A stretch of DNA of 26,409 nucleotides, taken from JBDNDK01 sp046719185 (GTDB taxonomy: Bacteria > Armatimonadota > UBA5829). The notes beneath the pieces are model-generated. The model worked only from the letters and a program-made list of their open reading frames with translations, was not told where the DNA came from and searched no databases. Positions 15,273 to 22,311 of the stretch are shown in pieces. Both the position numbers and the translations under genes were made by a program. The stretch spans positions 1 through 26,409 of the forward strand of contig JBDNDK010000012.1 of the NCBI GenBank assembly GCA_046719185.1, read 5' to 3'. Numbering within the stretch: position 1 is the stretch's first letter; every line of letters begins with the position of its first letter.

Positions 15273-16385
15273 ATGTCAACTGATTTTAGAAGTAAGTACT
15301 TTACAAGAACACAAAGTGGTTTCCCTGATGAAATTGAAGTTTTAGGTGTTACATATGAAAAAGTTGAAGACCTAAGATATGGAACAAATCCTCATCAAGG
15401 AGCAAGCTTTTATAAACCAAAAGGATCAAACAATATTCCCTTTGGAAATATGGAAATATTAAAAAGTGGCAAATCCGGACTTTCTGAGACTAATTATGGT
15501 GATTTGAGCCATGCTGTAAATATTGTCAAATATTTTGATAGGCCTGCTTGTGCAGTGATGAAGCACTTAAACCCCAGTGGTGCAGCTGTGCAGACAGGAA
15601 ATCAGGATTTAAAAACTGTTTATATGAGAGCAAGAGATGCTGATGCTGTTGCTGCATTTGGAGGAACTGTTGTATTTAACACAAAAGTGGATGCAGATAC
15701 AGCAAAAGAGATTATGACAAGTGTTGTGGAAGTAGTTGGAGCACCGGAGTTTGACCAAGCTGCTCTTGATGTGTTCAATGATTATGAAATATATAAAATG
15801 AACAAAGAAATTAGAGTGATATGGCTACCAAATCTTATGAGTGTTCCTAAATGGACTACTGATGAAGCACCACCAACAATTAAAACTCTTGCTGATGGAA
15901 CTATTGTTGTTGCAGAAGCATTAATGACAGCAATTAAAAGCTCTGATGATCTTGTGATAGCACAAACTGAGCATCCAAAACATGGAAAGTTTGTTATTGA
16001 AACTCAACCAACAAAAGAGCAGTTAGATGATTTACTATTTAGCTGGTATGTGAATCTGAGTGTGAGATCAAATGGTGTTGTGATAGCAAAAGATGGGGTT
16101 ACTATTGCAGTTGGCACAGGTCAGCAAGATAGAGTAACTGCTGTTAGACAAGCAATACAAAAGGCAAAAGAAAAATTCAAAGGTCCAGAAACACTTGAGG
16201 GTGCAGTGCTTAGCTCAGATGCATTCTTCCCATTTAGAGATAGTGTAGATGCTATTGCAGAAGCAGGAATCAAGGCAATAGTTCAACCTGGTGGCTCGGT
16301 GAGAGATTGGGAATGTATAAAAGCTTGCAATGAACACAAAATTGCAATGGTATTCACTGGTGAAAGATGTTTCTCACATCACTAG
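15273..16385 (+). CDS. Monofunctional AICAR formyltransferase (PurH C-terminal type)
   Basis: Transfers a formyl group to AICAR in the ninth step of purine synthesis. It has 370 residues. Seen: LRYGTNPHQGASFY (34-47), LSETNYGDLSHAVNI, AVMKHLNPSGAA with the catalytic Lys97-His98 pair, ARDADAVAAFGG, SNGVVIA, VGTGQQDRVTAV, AVLSSDAFFPFRDSVD, IVQPGGSVRDWECI and the C-terminal MVFTGERCFSHH. The IMP cyclohydrolase domain (about 200 residues at the N-terminus of normal PurH) is absent. The frame is open 16 codons further up, but the ATG at 15273 has AGGAG six bases upstream. The flavoprotein gene follows after 21 bases. Confidence 0.92.
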   Translation: MSTDFRSKYFTRTQSGFPDEIEVLGVTYEKVEDLRYGTNPHQGASFYKPKGSNNIPFGNMEILKSGKSGLSETNYGDLSHAVNIVKYFDRPACAVMKHLNPSGAAVQTGNQDLKTVYMRARDADAVAAFGGTVVFNTKVDADTAKEIMTSVVEVVGAPEFDQAALDVFNDYEIYKMNKEIRVIWLPNLMSVPKWTTDEAPPTIKTLADGTIVVAEALMTAIKSSDDLVIAQTEHPKHGKFVIETQPTKEQLDDLLFSWYVNLSVRSNGVVIAKDGVTIAVGTGQQDRVTAVRQAIQKAKEKFKGPETLEGAVLSSDAFFPFRDSVDAIAEAGIKAIVQPGGSVRDWECIKACNEHKIAMVFTGERCFSHH

Positions 16386-16406
16386 ATATATGAGAATAAC
16401 AAGTTT

Positions 16407-17651
16407 ATGGCAAAAACAAGAGTAGTTGTAATAGGAGCAGGACCAGCAGGAATTATGTCTGCTGGTCAAGCTGCATTATGTGGAGCAAAAGTGTTTCTTC
16501 TTGAAAAAGGACCTATTGCTGCACGAAAACTCAGAATCACAGGCAAAGGCAGATGCAACATCACAAACACTGCAGAGTTGGAAAAGTTTATTGATGCTTT
16601 TGAACCTAATGGAAGATTTTTGTATGGTTGTCTGAACAGATTTTCAAACAACAATCTCATAGCTTTTATAAATCAGCTTGGAGTAAATACAAAAGTTGAA
16701 AGAGGAGGCAGAGTATTTCCTGAGTCTGATAGTGCAAGTGAAGTGGCAGAAGCTATTATTAAATGGGCATTAGAATGTGGAGTAAGTCTAAAATTAAACA
16801 AAAGAGTTAAAGCTATTGTTTGTGAAGAAAATAAAGTGATAGCAGTTGATACATATTCCGGCAGAATAAATTGTGATGCCGCTGTTGTTGCAACTGGAGG
16901 TGCATCATATCCAAAAACTGGATCTGATGGAGATGGATATGATATAGCTGCCAAACTTGGTCATACAATAACACCAATTAAACCTGCCTTGTCTGCTTTG
17001 ATAACAAAAGAAAGTTGGGTTAGTATTTTAGAGGGTATTTCCCTAAAAAATGTAATAGCAAATTTACTTATAGATGACAACAAAAAGCCTCATGCATCTG
17101 AATTTGGAGAAATGCTGTTTACAAATGATGGCATATCAGGACCAATAATATTGACACTAAGCAGAAAAGCAGGAAGGCTGATAGAAAAGCACAATGTATA
17201 TATTTCTATTGATCTAAAACCTGCATTGACTGAAGAACAGCTTCACCAAAGACTTATTTCTGACTTCAAACAAAACATATTTTTCAAAAATTATATACCA
17301 TCATTGCTTCCAAAAAGATTTTCAAGCATTCTTCCATGTCTTACAAATATTGAAGAATCAAGAAGAATAAACTCAATAACAGCTGAAGAAAGAAAAAATA
17401 TTGTCTCCGTGCTAAAAGGCTTAAAACTTCAAATAAAATCACTTGACCCTCTAGAAAATGCCATAGTAACTTCAGGTGGTGTAAACATTTCTGAGATTGA
17501 TCCCAAAACAATGGAATCAAAAATTATCAATGGATTGTTTTTTGCCGGTGAAGTTATTGACATTGATGCTGAGACTGGTGGATATAATCTACAGGCAGCA
17601 TTTTCTACTGGTTATATTGCTGGTATTTCAGCAGCTAATTTAAAAAAATAG
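16407..17651 (+). CDS. HI0933/YhiN-family flavoprotein (NAD(P)/FAD-dependent oxidoreductase)
   Basis: A protein of 414 residues, normal for the family. Seen: the FAD-binding VVVIGAGPAGIMSA (6-19), KLRITGKGRCNITNT, VATGGASYPKTGSDGDGYDIA, EMLFTNDGISGPIIL and the C-terminal FAD block GLFFAGEVIDIDAETGGYNLQAAFSTGYIAG. The fold is known from structures, but the physiological reaction is not established for this family. The Shine-Dalgarno sequence is weak and the gene follows the AICAR transformylase closely, so the two are probably one transcript. Conserved cysteines are not clustered in a way that suggests an iron-sulphur site. Confidence 0.9.
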   Translation: MAKTRVVVIGAGPAGIMSAGQAALCGAKVFLLEKGPIAARKLRITGKGRCNITNTAELEKFIDAFEPNGRFLYGCLNRFSNNNLIAFINQLGVNTKVERGGRVFPESDSASEVAEAIIKWALECGVSLKLNKRVKAIVCEENKVIAVDTYSGRINCDAAVVATGGASYPKTGSDGDGYDIAAKLGHTITPIKPALSALITKESWVSILEGISLKNVIANLLIDDNKKPHASEFGEMLFTNDGISGPIILTLSRKAGRLIEKHNVYISIDLKPALTEEQLHQRLISDFKQNIFFKNYIPSLLPKRFSSILPCLTNIEESRRINSITAEERKNIVSVLKGLKLQIKSLDPLENAIVTSGGVNISEIDPKTMESKIINGLFFAGEVIDIDAETGGYNLQAAFSTGYIAGISAANLKK

Positions 17652-17860
17652 ATTTGTAATTAAAATACTCTTTTTTTCAATAGATTTTAATCATTATATT
17701 TTACTAAGGTTATAATCAAACAAAAAAATGCTGAACTGTTTATTGCACTATTTGTAAAAATATATTATTTATACACCAGTTTTTATTATTTTTTTCTGGA
17801 AGTTTGTGGATTAAAATGGAAAAATATCTATGAGCGGCGAGCAGGGAAAGGAGAATGTAT

Positions 17861-18118
17861 ATGGCGGCTGTAGGAATCCCGGACGTCCATAACAATCGCT
17901 CTGTTCGGCTAACTAAACGGGAGCTTGAGGTATTATCATTAGTGGTGGAAGGAAAGTCTAGCAAAGATGTTGCCGATGCTCTATTTGTTAGCAAGCGAAC
18001 TGTGGACTTCCATTTAGCCAACATATATGACAAGCTCCAGGTGTCCAACAGGGTACAGGCTTTTCGCCGTGCTACCAGATTAGGTTTAATACCACTGGAA
18101 ACTACATTGACAGAATAA
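17861..18118 (+). CDS. Stand-alone LuxR/GerE-type helix-turn-helix protein
   Basis: A small DNA-binding protein of 85 residues. The LuxR-type HTH fills most of it (about 15-77): LTKRELEVLSLVVEGKSSKD, then ALFVSKRTVDFHLANIYDKL and a final helix through RVQAFRRATRLGLI. There is no receiver or ligand domain, so it is either constitutive or controlled by partners. I chose the second ATG, seven bases after AAGGAG. Six of its eight arginines are CGN codons, whereas neighbouring genes use mainly AGA, and it is visibly richer in G and C. It follows the flavoprotein gene by 209 bases that are otherwise empty. A long hairpin lies just beyond its stop. Targets are unknown. Confidence 0.85.
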   Translation: MAAVGIPDVHNNRSVRLTKRELEVLSLVVEGKSSKDVADALFVSKRTVDFHLANIYDKLQVSNRVQAFRRATRLGLIPLETTLTE

Positions 18119-18145
18119 TGTTATAGGACACCTAGCCCAGTCTCG

Positions 18146-18184
18146 TTGGAAAACAGCGGTTACATTCAGTGACCGCTGTTCCAA
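18146..18184. terminator. Long hairpin between convergent genes, possible terminator
   Basis: AACAGCGGTTAC (18152-18163) pairs with GTGACCGCTGTT (18169-18180) over 12 positions, with one T-G wobble and a 5-base loop. TTGG (18146-18149) and CCAA (18181-18184) extend it past a 2-base bulge. It lies between the stop of the LuxR-type gene and that of the minus-strand propeller gene. Neither side has a real uridine tract (minus side TTTT only), so its role as a terminator is uncertain. Confidence 0.45.
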
Positions 18185-18189
18185 TCCAT

Positions 18190-19392
18190 TTAGAATAATG
18201 ATAATAGATATATACTTCCATTATTACATTTTATCAATATACTATTTCCATCATTTGATGATCTTGAATCCACATATTCTGCCGGAAGCCTTAAACTCAA
18301 TGATACATCACCATTGACTGAAGCTGAAAATAGTGTTCTCTTTCCATCTGAAAATATGACTCCACCATCATCAAGAACTATTATTGGAATTACAGGATAT
18401 ATGATAGAGCCTTTTTTCCACTTCTTATTTCCATCGCTATCAAAAAGCTCTGCTACTTTCTCTTCAACTCTGTCACCCTTATGAGATATAAATTTCCTTT
18501 GTTTTATACATAGATAATTTCCATTTGAAGATACTAATACATCTGAAGCAATTGAAGAGTTAAAGTTTCTATACCATAATCTTAGTCCATTACTATCTAA
18601 AAGATATGTCTGTAAACCACCACCATACCTATTTTCTTCTGCTCTCATAAAATACCTTTCACCACTAGAATATCTAGACAAATATGGCAGGTAAGACTGT
18701 TTCGTATCCATTTGCAATATTCTTGAACCATTTTTTACATCAAGCATTCCAATTTCTGATCTTTGCCATATACTATATAAAACAATGCTTCCTGAAGAAT
18801 TAAACTGTAAACTAACAACAGCACCGGGCAAAATCCATTTTGACTCACTTATTTTGCCATCTAATATGTCAACAAAATATACACTTCCATCTCCACAGCC
18901 AATAGTAAATCTTGTTAAACTATCTACAGAATAAACATCACCACACCAAACAGCGGATTCAGTATTAAGAGTATATATTTTGTCTCCTTCTGAATTATAA
19001 AAATTTACTTCCTTTTTTGCAGGATTTCTATAATGAAACAAAGCAATATATTTTCCATTTTTTGAAATTATGGTTTTATTACCTTTAATTGTGTCAAAAT
19101 TAAAATATATTTTACCAGTGTTACTATATATGCTTATAATTTTTTTGTTGTGAATAACAAAATGATTGCTCGAATTAGAGAAATAAAAGTCTGAAATATT
19201 ATCATAAGGAAATTCCATAACAATTTTTACTTTTGAAGATGCAAATGCAATATCATTATTTTCTTGAGGATATTTTTTATATAAATTTGCTTTGATATTC
19301 AGAAATAGTTGAAAAACAATAACTGAAAGCAAAACAATATACAACAAATACCTATTCAATTTTATTTTTTTATATTTGATAAAAGTTCTCAT
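18190..19392 (-). CDS. Membrane-anchored beta-propeller protein of unknown function
   Basis: A protein of 400 residues. Seen: a basic N-terminus, one hydrophobic helix (about 14-33) that is probably an uncleaved anchor, then an extracytoplasmic domain of repeated blades with a recurring turn: ISKNGKYIAL, FNSSGSIVLY, VSSNGNYLCI and SNDGNSILIK. This pattern is typical of WD40/PD40-like propellers. No catalytic residues are recognisable. The Shine-Dalgarno sequence is weak, and a perfect 6-base inverted repeat (19397-19412) lies just upstream of the ATG. The gene is divergent from the TlpA-like gene, with a 74-base shared control region. It is distinct from the 12278-14113 propeller protein, since it lacks the Ig domain and proline tail. 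Confidence 0.72.
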   Translation of the reverse strand: MRTFIKYKKIKLNRYLLYIVLLSVIVFQLFLNIKANLYKKYPQENNDIAFASSKVKIVMEFPYDNISDFYFSNSSNHFVIHNKKIISIYSNTGKIYFNFDTIKGNKTIISKNGKYIALFHYRNPAKKEVNFYNSEGDKIYTLNTESAVWCGDVYSVDSLTRFTIGCGDGSVYFVDILDGKISESKWILPGAVVSLQFNSSGSIVLYSIWQRSEIGMLDVKNGSRILQMDTKQSYLPYLSRYSSGERYFMRAEENRYGGGLQTYLLDSNGLRLWYRNFNSSIASDVLVSSNGNYLCIKQRKFISHKGDRVEEKVAELFDSDGNKKWKKGSIIYPVIPIIVLDDGGVIFSDGKRTLFSASVNGDVSLSLRLPAEYVDSRSSNDGNSILIKCNNGSIYLLSLF

Positions 19393-19396
19393 ATGC

Positions 19397-19412
19397 TAAT
19401 CTTTTTAGATTA
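19397..19412. promoter_or_regulatory. Small palindrome in a divergent promoter region
   Basis: TAATCT, four Ts and AGATTA form a perfect 6-base inverted repeat four bases from the start codon of the 18190-19392 gene. It could be an operator or a hairpin at the ribosome binding site. It is short and AT-rich, so chance is possible. Confidence 0.2.
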
Positions 19413-19466
19413 TTTCCGTCAGATAGTAATATATTATATAGATTATCACAAAAGGAATTTATTATC

Positions 19467-20012
19467 ATGTCAAAAAGCAATGCTAATATAAAATTTTTCA
19501 TACCAATACTTCTTGTTGTAATGATAAGTACAGCATTATATGCAGATCTGAAAGCAAATACAAAAGCACCGGACTTTACCCTAAAAACCCTCGATGGGAA
19601 AAATTATACACTGTCAGAAAACTTCAAAGAAAATCCAAAAGTTGTGATATTAATTTTTTGGGCTGTTTATTGCCATGCCTGCAGAGTGGAATTACCATTA
19701 ATTTCAGACCTAAGCAAAAAATTTGATAATAAAAATGTCGAATTTGTAGCTGTTGCATTGGATAGAAATAAAAATACTGTTGCAGAATATACTAAAGATA
19801 AAAAGTTTAATCTCACAATTCTACATGATTCTCAAGGTGAAAAAACAGGTGTACCTTATAAAATATCATTCATACCCGCTACATATATCATAGATAAAAA
19901 AGGTGTTATAAGATATGTGAACTCAAACTTTCCAAACTCAAAAGAAGACCAGAAAAAGATGATTCATAATATGGAAAAGGAAATAAACAGACTGCTTAAA
20001 GAAAAACAATAA
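19467..20012 (+). CDS. TlpA/ResA-like exported thioredoxin-fold protein
   Basis: A protein of 181 residues. Seen: an N-terminal signal or anchor segment (about 9-26), the family opening APDFTLKTLDGKNYTLSE, the redox motif FWAVYCHACRVELP with Cys69-His-Ala-Cys72, and the cis-proline loop SFIPATYIID (Pro137). Homologues act in the periplasm or outside the membrane, reducing disulphides for cytochrome c maturation or keeping partner cysteines reduced. The residue after the second Cys is Arg, where most TlpA proteins have Pro-Cys-Arg inside the motif (CGPCR), so the potential may differ. AAAGGA is 10 bases before the ATG. A strong terminator follows. Confidence 0.85.
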   Translation: MSKSNANIKFFIPILLVVMISTALYADLKANTKAPDFTLKTLDGKNYTLSENFKENPKVVILIFWAVYCHACRVELPLISDLSKKFDNKNVEFVAVALDRNKNTVAEYTKDKKFNLTILHDSQGEKTGVPYKISFIPATYIIDKKGVIRYVNSNFPNSKEDQKKMIHNMEKEINRLLKEKQ

Positions 20013-20055
20013 TTTTTTTGGTTATTATTTATTTTATTACAATCAAAGAAACATC

Positions 20056-20094
20056 AGGGGATTCAACACAAAATATGAATCCCCTTTATATTTT
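20056..20094 (+). terminator. Intrinsic terminator after the TlpA-like gene
   Basis: AGGGGATTC (20056-20064) and GAATCCCCT (20077-20085) form a perfect 9-base stem with a 12-base loop, followed by a T-rich run (TTTATATTTT). It lies 43 bases after the stop codon. The minus side lacks a comparable T run, but the stem may also stop transcripts from rpsI. Confidence 0.8.
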
Positions 20095-20173
20095 AAATTA
20101 ATCGGAATCCTTGAAATTTTTAGTTATACCTAATAATACTTGTAAAACTTTTCTAATTTTAAGAAATAACAGA

Positions 20174-20569
20174 TTAACGTTTTGAGAACTGGAATCCTCT
20201 TCTTGCTCTCTTTCTTCCATATTTCTTTCTTTCTTTCACTCTTGGGTCTCTAGTAAGAAAACCTTGTCTTCTAAGTGGTGTTCTAACATCCTGGCTAATT
20301 TCAGCTAGTGCTTTACTTATACCATGTCTCACTGCACCAGCTTGTCCTGAAATTCCACCACCTTTGCATCTGGCAATTACATCATATTGTCCCATTGCAT
20401 CAACTGCTTCAAAAGGTTGAAGCACTTGTTGCTCAAGGGACTTTCTTCCTAAATACTGTTCCATTGGAACACCATTAATCATTATAATTCCTTGTCCAGG
20501 TCTTAGCCAGACTCTTGCAATGGCATTCTTTCTATGCCCTGTAGCATAATAGTTAGATGTTTGATTCAA
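20174..20569 (-). CDS. rpsI: 30S ribosomal protein S9
   Basis: A protein of 131 residues with the S9 signature: YYATGHRKNAIARVWLRPG at the N-terminus, GGGISGQAGAVRHGISKAL in the middle and the basic tail KKYGRKRARRGFQFSKR, whose terminal Lys-Arg reaches the P-site tRNA. It is the last gene of the alpha-operon run and is paired with rplM as usual. The start is TTG (20567-20569), seven bases after GGAGG; no ATG is available in frame at the right place. Confidence 0.98.
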   Translation of the reverse strand: MNQTSNYYATGHRKNAIARVWLRPGQGIIMINGVPMEQYLGRKSLEQQVLQPFEAVDAMGQYDVIARCKGGGISGQAGAVRHGISKALAEISQDVRTPLRRQGFLTRDPRVKERKKYGRKRARRGFQFSKR

Positions 20570-20632
20570 TGCTTATCCTCCACGAGTTATAAATCGCTCG
20601 CAATGACAATTTTACATATTCCAGATTTGATA

Positions 20633-21064
20633 CTAATCGATTTCAAAAACTTCTGGCATTTGTGCTGAATGATTATGATCAGCACCAGGATAGACTCTTA
20701 ACTTTTTAAGAATTCTATCACCTAATTTGTTGTGAGGCAACATACCCTTCACAGCCCTCATCATCAATTTAACAGGTGTTTCTCTGAGCATTTTACCACG
20801 AGTAACACTCTTGATACCACCAGGATATCCAGAATGCCTATAAATTGGCTCAAAGGGCTTGTTATTGCCTGTCAATACGCTCTTTGCAGCATTTACAATA
20901 ATAACATGGTCGCCACAATCAACATGTGGAGTAAATATTGTTTTATGCTTTCCTCTTAAGAGCTTTGCTGCTTCTACTGCAACACGACCAACTGGCTTAT
21001 CCGCCGCATCAATAATATACCATTTTCTTTCTATTGTCTCATTCTTTGCAACATAGGTTTTCAT
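20633..21064 (-). CDS. rplM: 50S ribosomal protein L13
   Basis: A protein of 143 residues. Seen: the N-terminal KWYIIDAADKPVGRVAVEAA, LRGKHKTIFTPHVDCGDHVI, IYRHSGYPGGIKS and the signature AVKGMLPHNKLGDRILKKLR. L13 is an early assembly protein of the large subunit. GAGG lies seven bases before the ATG, and truA ends 12 bases upstream. The 63-base gap to rpsI contains only a short repeat-like stretch (20594-20607). Confidence 0.98.
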   Translation of the reverse strand: MKTYVAKNETIERKWYIIDAADKPVGRVAVEAAKLLRGKHKTIFTPHVDCGDHVIIVNAAKSVLTGNNKPFEPIYRHSGYPGGIKSVTRGKMLRETPVKLMMRAVKGMLPHNKLGDRILKKLRVYPGADHNHSAQMPEVFEID

Positions 21065-21076
21065 AACTCAACCTCA

Positions 21077-21811
21077 TTAATATTCTACTCTAAGCAGATT
21101 TAGTCCCTGTGGCGGAGCAGTTTTTCCTGCTCTGCTTCTATCAGAAGACTCCATAATCTGCACTATGTCATCTTCTTCTCTTTCACCCAAGCCAACTTCA
21201 ACAAGGGTTCCAACAATTGACCTCACCATTGCCCTCAAAAAGGCATTAGCTTTTATCTCAAAAATTACAAATTCTTCTTTTCTAGATACTGATGACTCAA
21301 AAACTTCTCTTTCAGTACTAGTATCTTTTTCAGGCTTTGTTGCAAAACATTTAAAATCATGTTTTCCAATCAAATACTTTGTAGCTCTATTCATTGCATT
21401 TTCATCAAGATGCTTTTTAATATGCCATGTATATCTTGAAAGCAGTGCACTAGGCATTTGCCTGTTCAAAATAGTATATCTATATATTCTACTTTTTGCA
21501 CTATATCTTGCATGAAAATTTTCATCTGCCTCACAAGCAGACAAAAGAACTATAGAACTTGGAAGCAATGCATTTGCTGCACAACATAAGTTTTCAACAG
21601 GTATAGTTCCATTCGCTTTGAAACTTATTACCTGCCCACTAGCATGCACACCTGCATCTGTTCTTCCAGAGCCTACAACTTCAACAGAATGACCCATAAT
21701 CTGAGATATTACTCTTTCAAGCTCTCCCTGAATAGTAGGTACATTCTTTTGGATTTGAAACCCATAATATTCAGTGCCATCATATTCTACAACAGCCTTA
21801 AAACAACGCAC
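21077..21811 (-). CDS. truA: tRNA pseudouridine(38-40) synthase TruA
   Basis: A protein of 244 residues that isomerises uridines in the anticodon arm. Seen: AVVEYDGTEYYGFQIQ near the N-terminus, the catalytic block VVGSGRTDAGVHASGQV with Asp52, FHARYSAKSRIYRYTI, KHDFKCFA and NAFLRAMVRSIVGTLVEVG. The start is GTG, which shares its G with the rplQ stop (TAGTG), a one-base overlap that predicts translational coupling. The rplQ-truA-rplM-rpsI order is typical of Firmicutes and Cyanobacteria. Confidence 0.97.
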   Translation of the reverse strand: MRCFKAVVEYDGTEYYGFQIQKNVPTIQGELERVISQIMGHSVEVVGSGRTDAGVHASGQVISFKANGTIPVENLCCAANALLPSSIVLLSACEADENFHARYSAKSRIYRYTILNRQMPSALLSRYTWHIKKHLDENAMNRATKYLIGKHDFKCFATKPEKDTSTEREVFESSVSRKEEFVIFEIKANAFLRAMVRSIVGTLVEVGLGEREEDDIVQIMESSDRSRAGKTAPPQGLNLLRVEY

Positions 21812-22239
21812 TAGTCTAAAGCAAGTTCTAATTTAACAAGCGGTGCTGCATCACCTCTTCTGAAGCCCAGCTTGTATATTCTTGTATATCCGCCCTGCTT
21901 GTCTGCAAACTTAGGTGCTATTTCTTCAAATAAAGTAACTAATGCATCTCTTTGTCTAACTTGCTCACGGATTTTTTTAAGCTCTGCACCATGTGCACTC
22001 TTCATATCAGAAGGACACTTTGGAGCAGGTAATATTTTCCTTGCCTCTCTTCTAGCGTGTATAGTATTTTGCTTTGCAAGAGTTATCAATTTCTCAGCTA
22101 TAGCTTTAGCTTCTTTAGCTCTAGGTTCAGTTGTTTCTATTGACTTATAAATAATCAACGAACGAACCAGCCCATGCAAAAGAGCCATACGCTGATCTGT
22201 AGGCAAACCAAATTTTCTACCAGCAACACGATGTCGCAT
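21811..22239 (-). CDS. rplQ: 50S ribosomal protein L17, with an internal insertion
   Basis: A protein of 142 residues, against about 115-130 in most bacteria. Seen: the N-terminal MRHRVAGRKFGLPTDQRMAL and LVRSLIIYKSIETTEPRAKE, and the C-terminal FEEIAPKFADKQGGYTRIYK. Between them, residues 71-96 (starting PAPKCPSDMKSAHGAELKKI) form an extra basic segment where the typical protein has only a few residues. The frame is intact. Translation of truA is coupled to its end. The 72-base gap after rpoA holds no recognisable structure. Confidence 0.96.
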   Translation of the reverse strand: MRHRVAGRKFGLPTDQRMALLHGLVRSLIIYKSIETTEPRAKEAKAIAEKLITLAKQNTIHARREARKILPAPKCPSDMKSAHGAELKKIREQVRQRDALVTLFEEIAPKFADKQGGYTRIYKLGFRRGDAAPLVKLELALD

Positions 22240-22311
22240 AATCCTAACCGCCTTACTAACAAACTAATTTTTATTCTCAATCGGTTCTAAAATAATGTAT
22301 ATGTTTCTGAT

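Noticed and set aside
17652..17860. Possible promoter or small RNA in the 209 bases before the LuxR-type gene
   Set aside because: Several TATAAT-like stretches occur, but none is paired with a -35 at 16-18 bases. The sequence is uniformly AT-rich and no stable fold was seen.
17821..17892. Possible short upstream peptide starting MSGEQGKENVYGG and overlapping the LuxR-type gene
   Set aside because: It has no ribosome binding site of its own and overlaps the Shine-Dalgarno sequence and first codons of the real gene in another frame. It is most likely a by-product of the GC-rich leader.
17740..18048. Minus-strand open frame of about 100 codons opposite the LuxR-type gene
   Set aside because: It is the antisense frame of a recognised HTH gene, has no Shine-Dalgarno sequence and shows no protein-like motifs.
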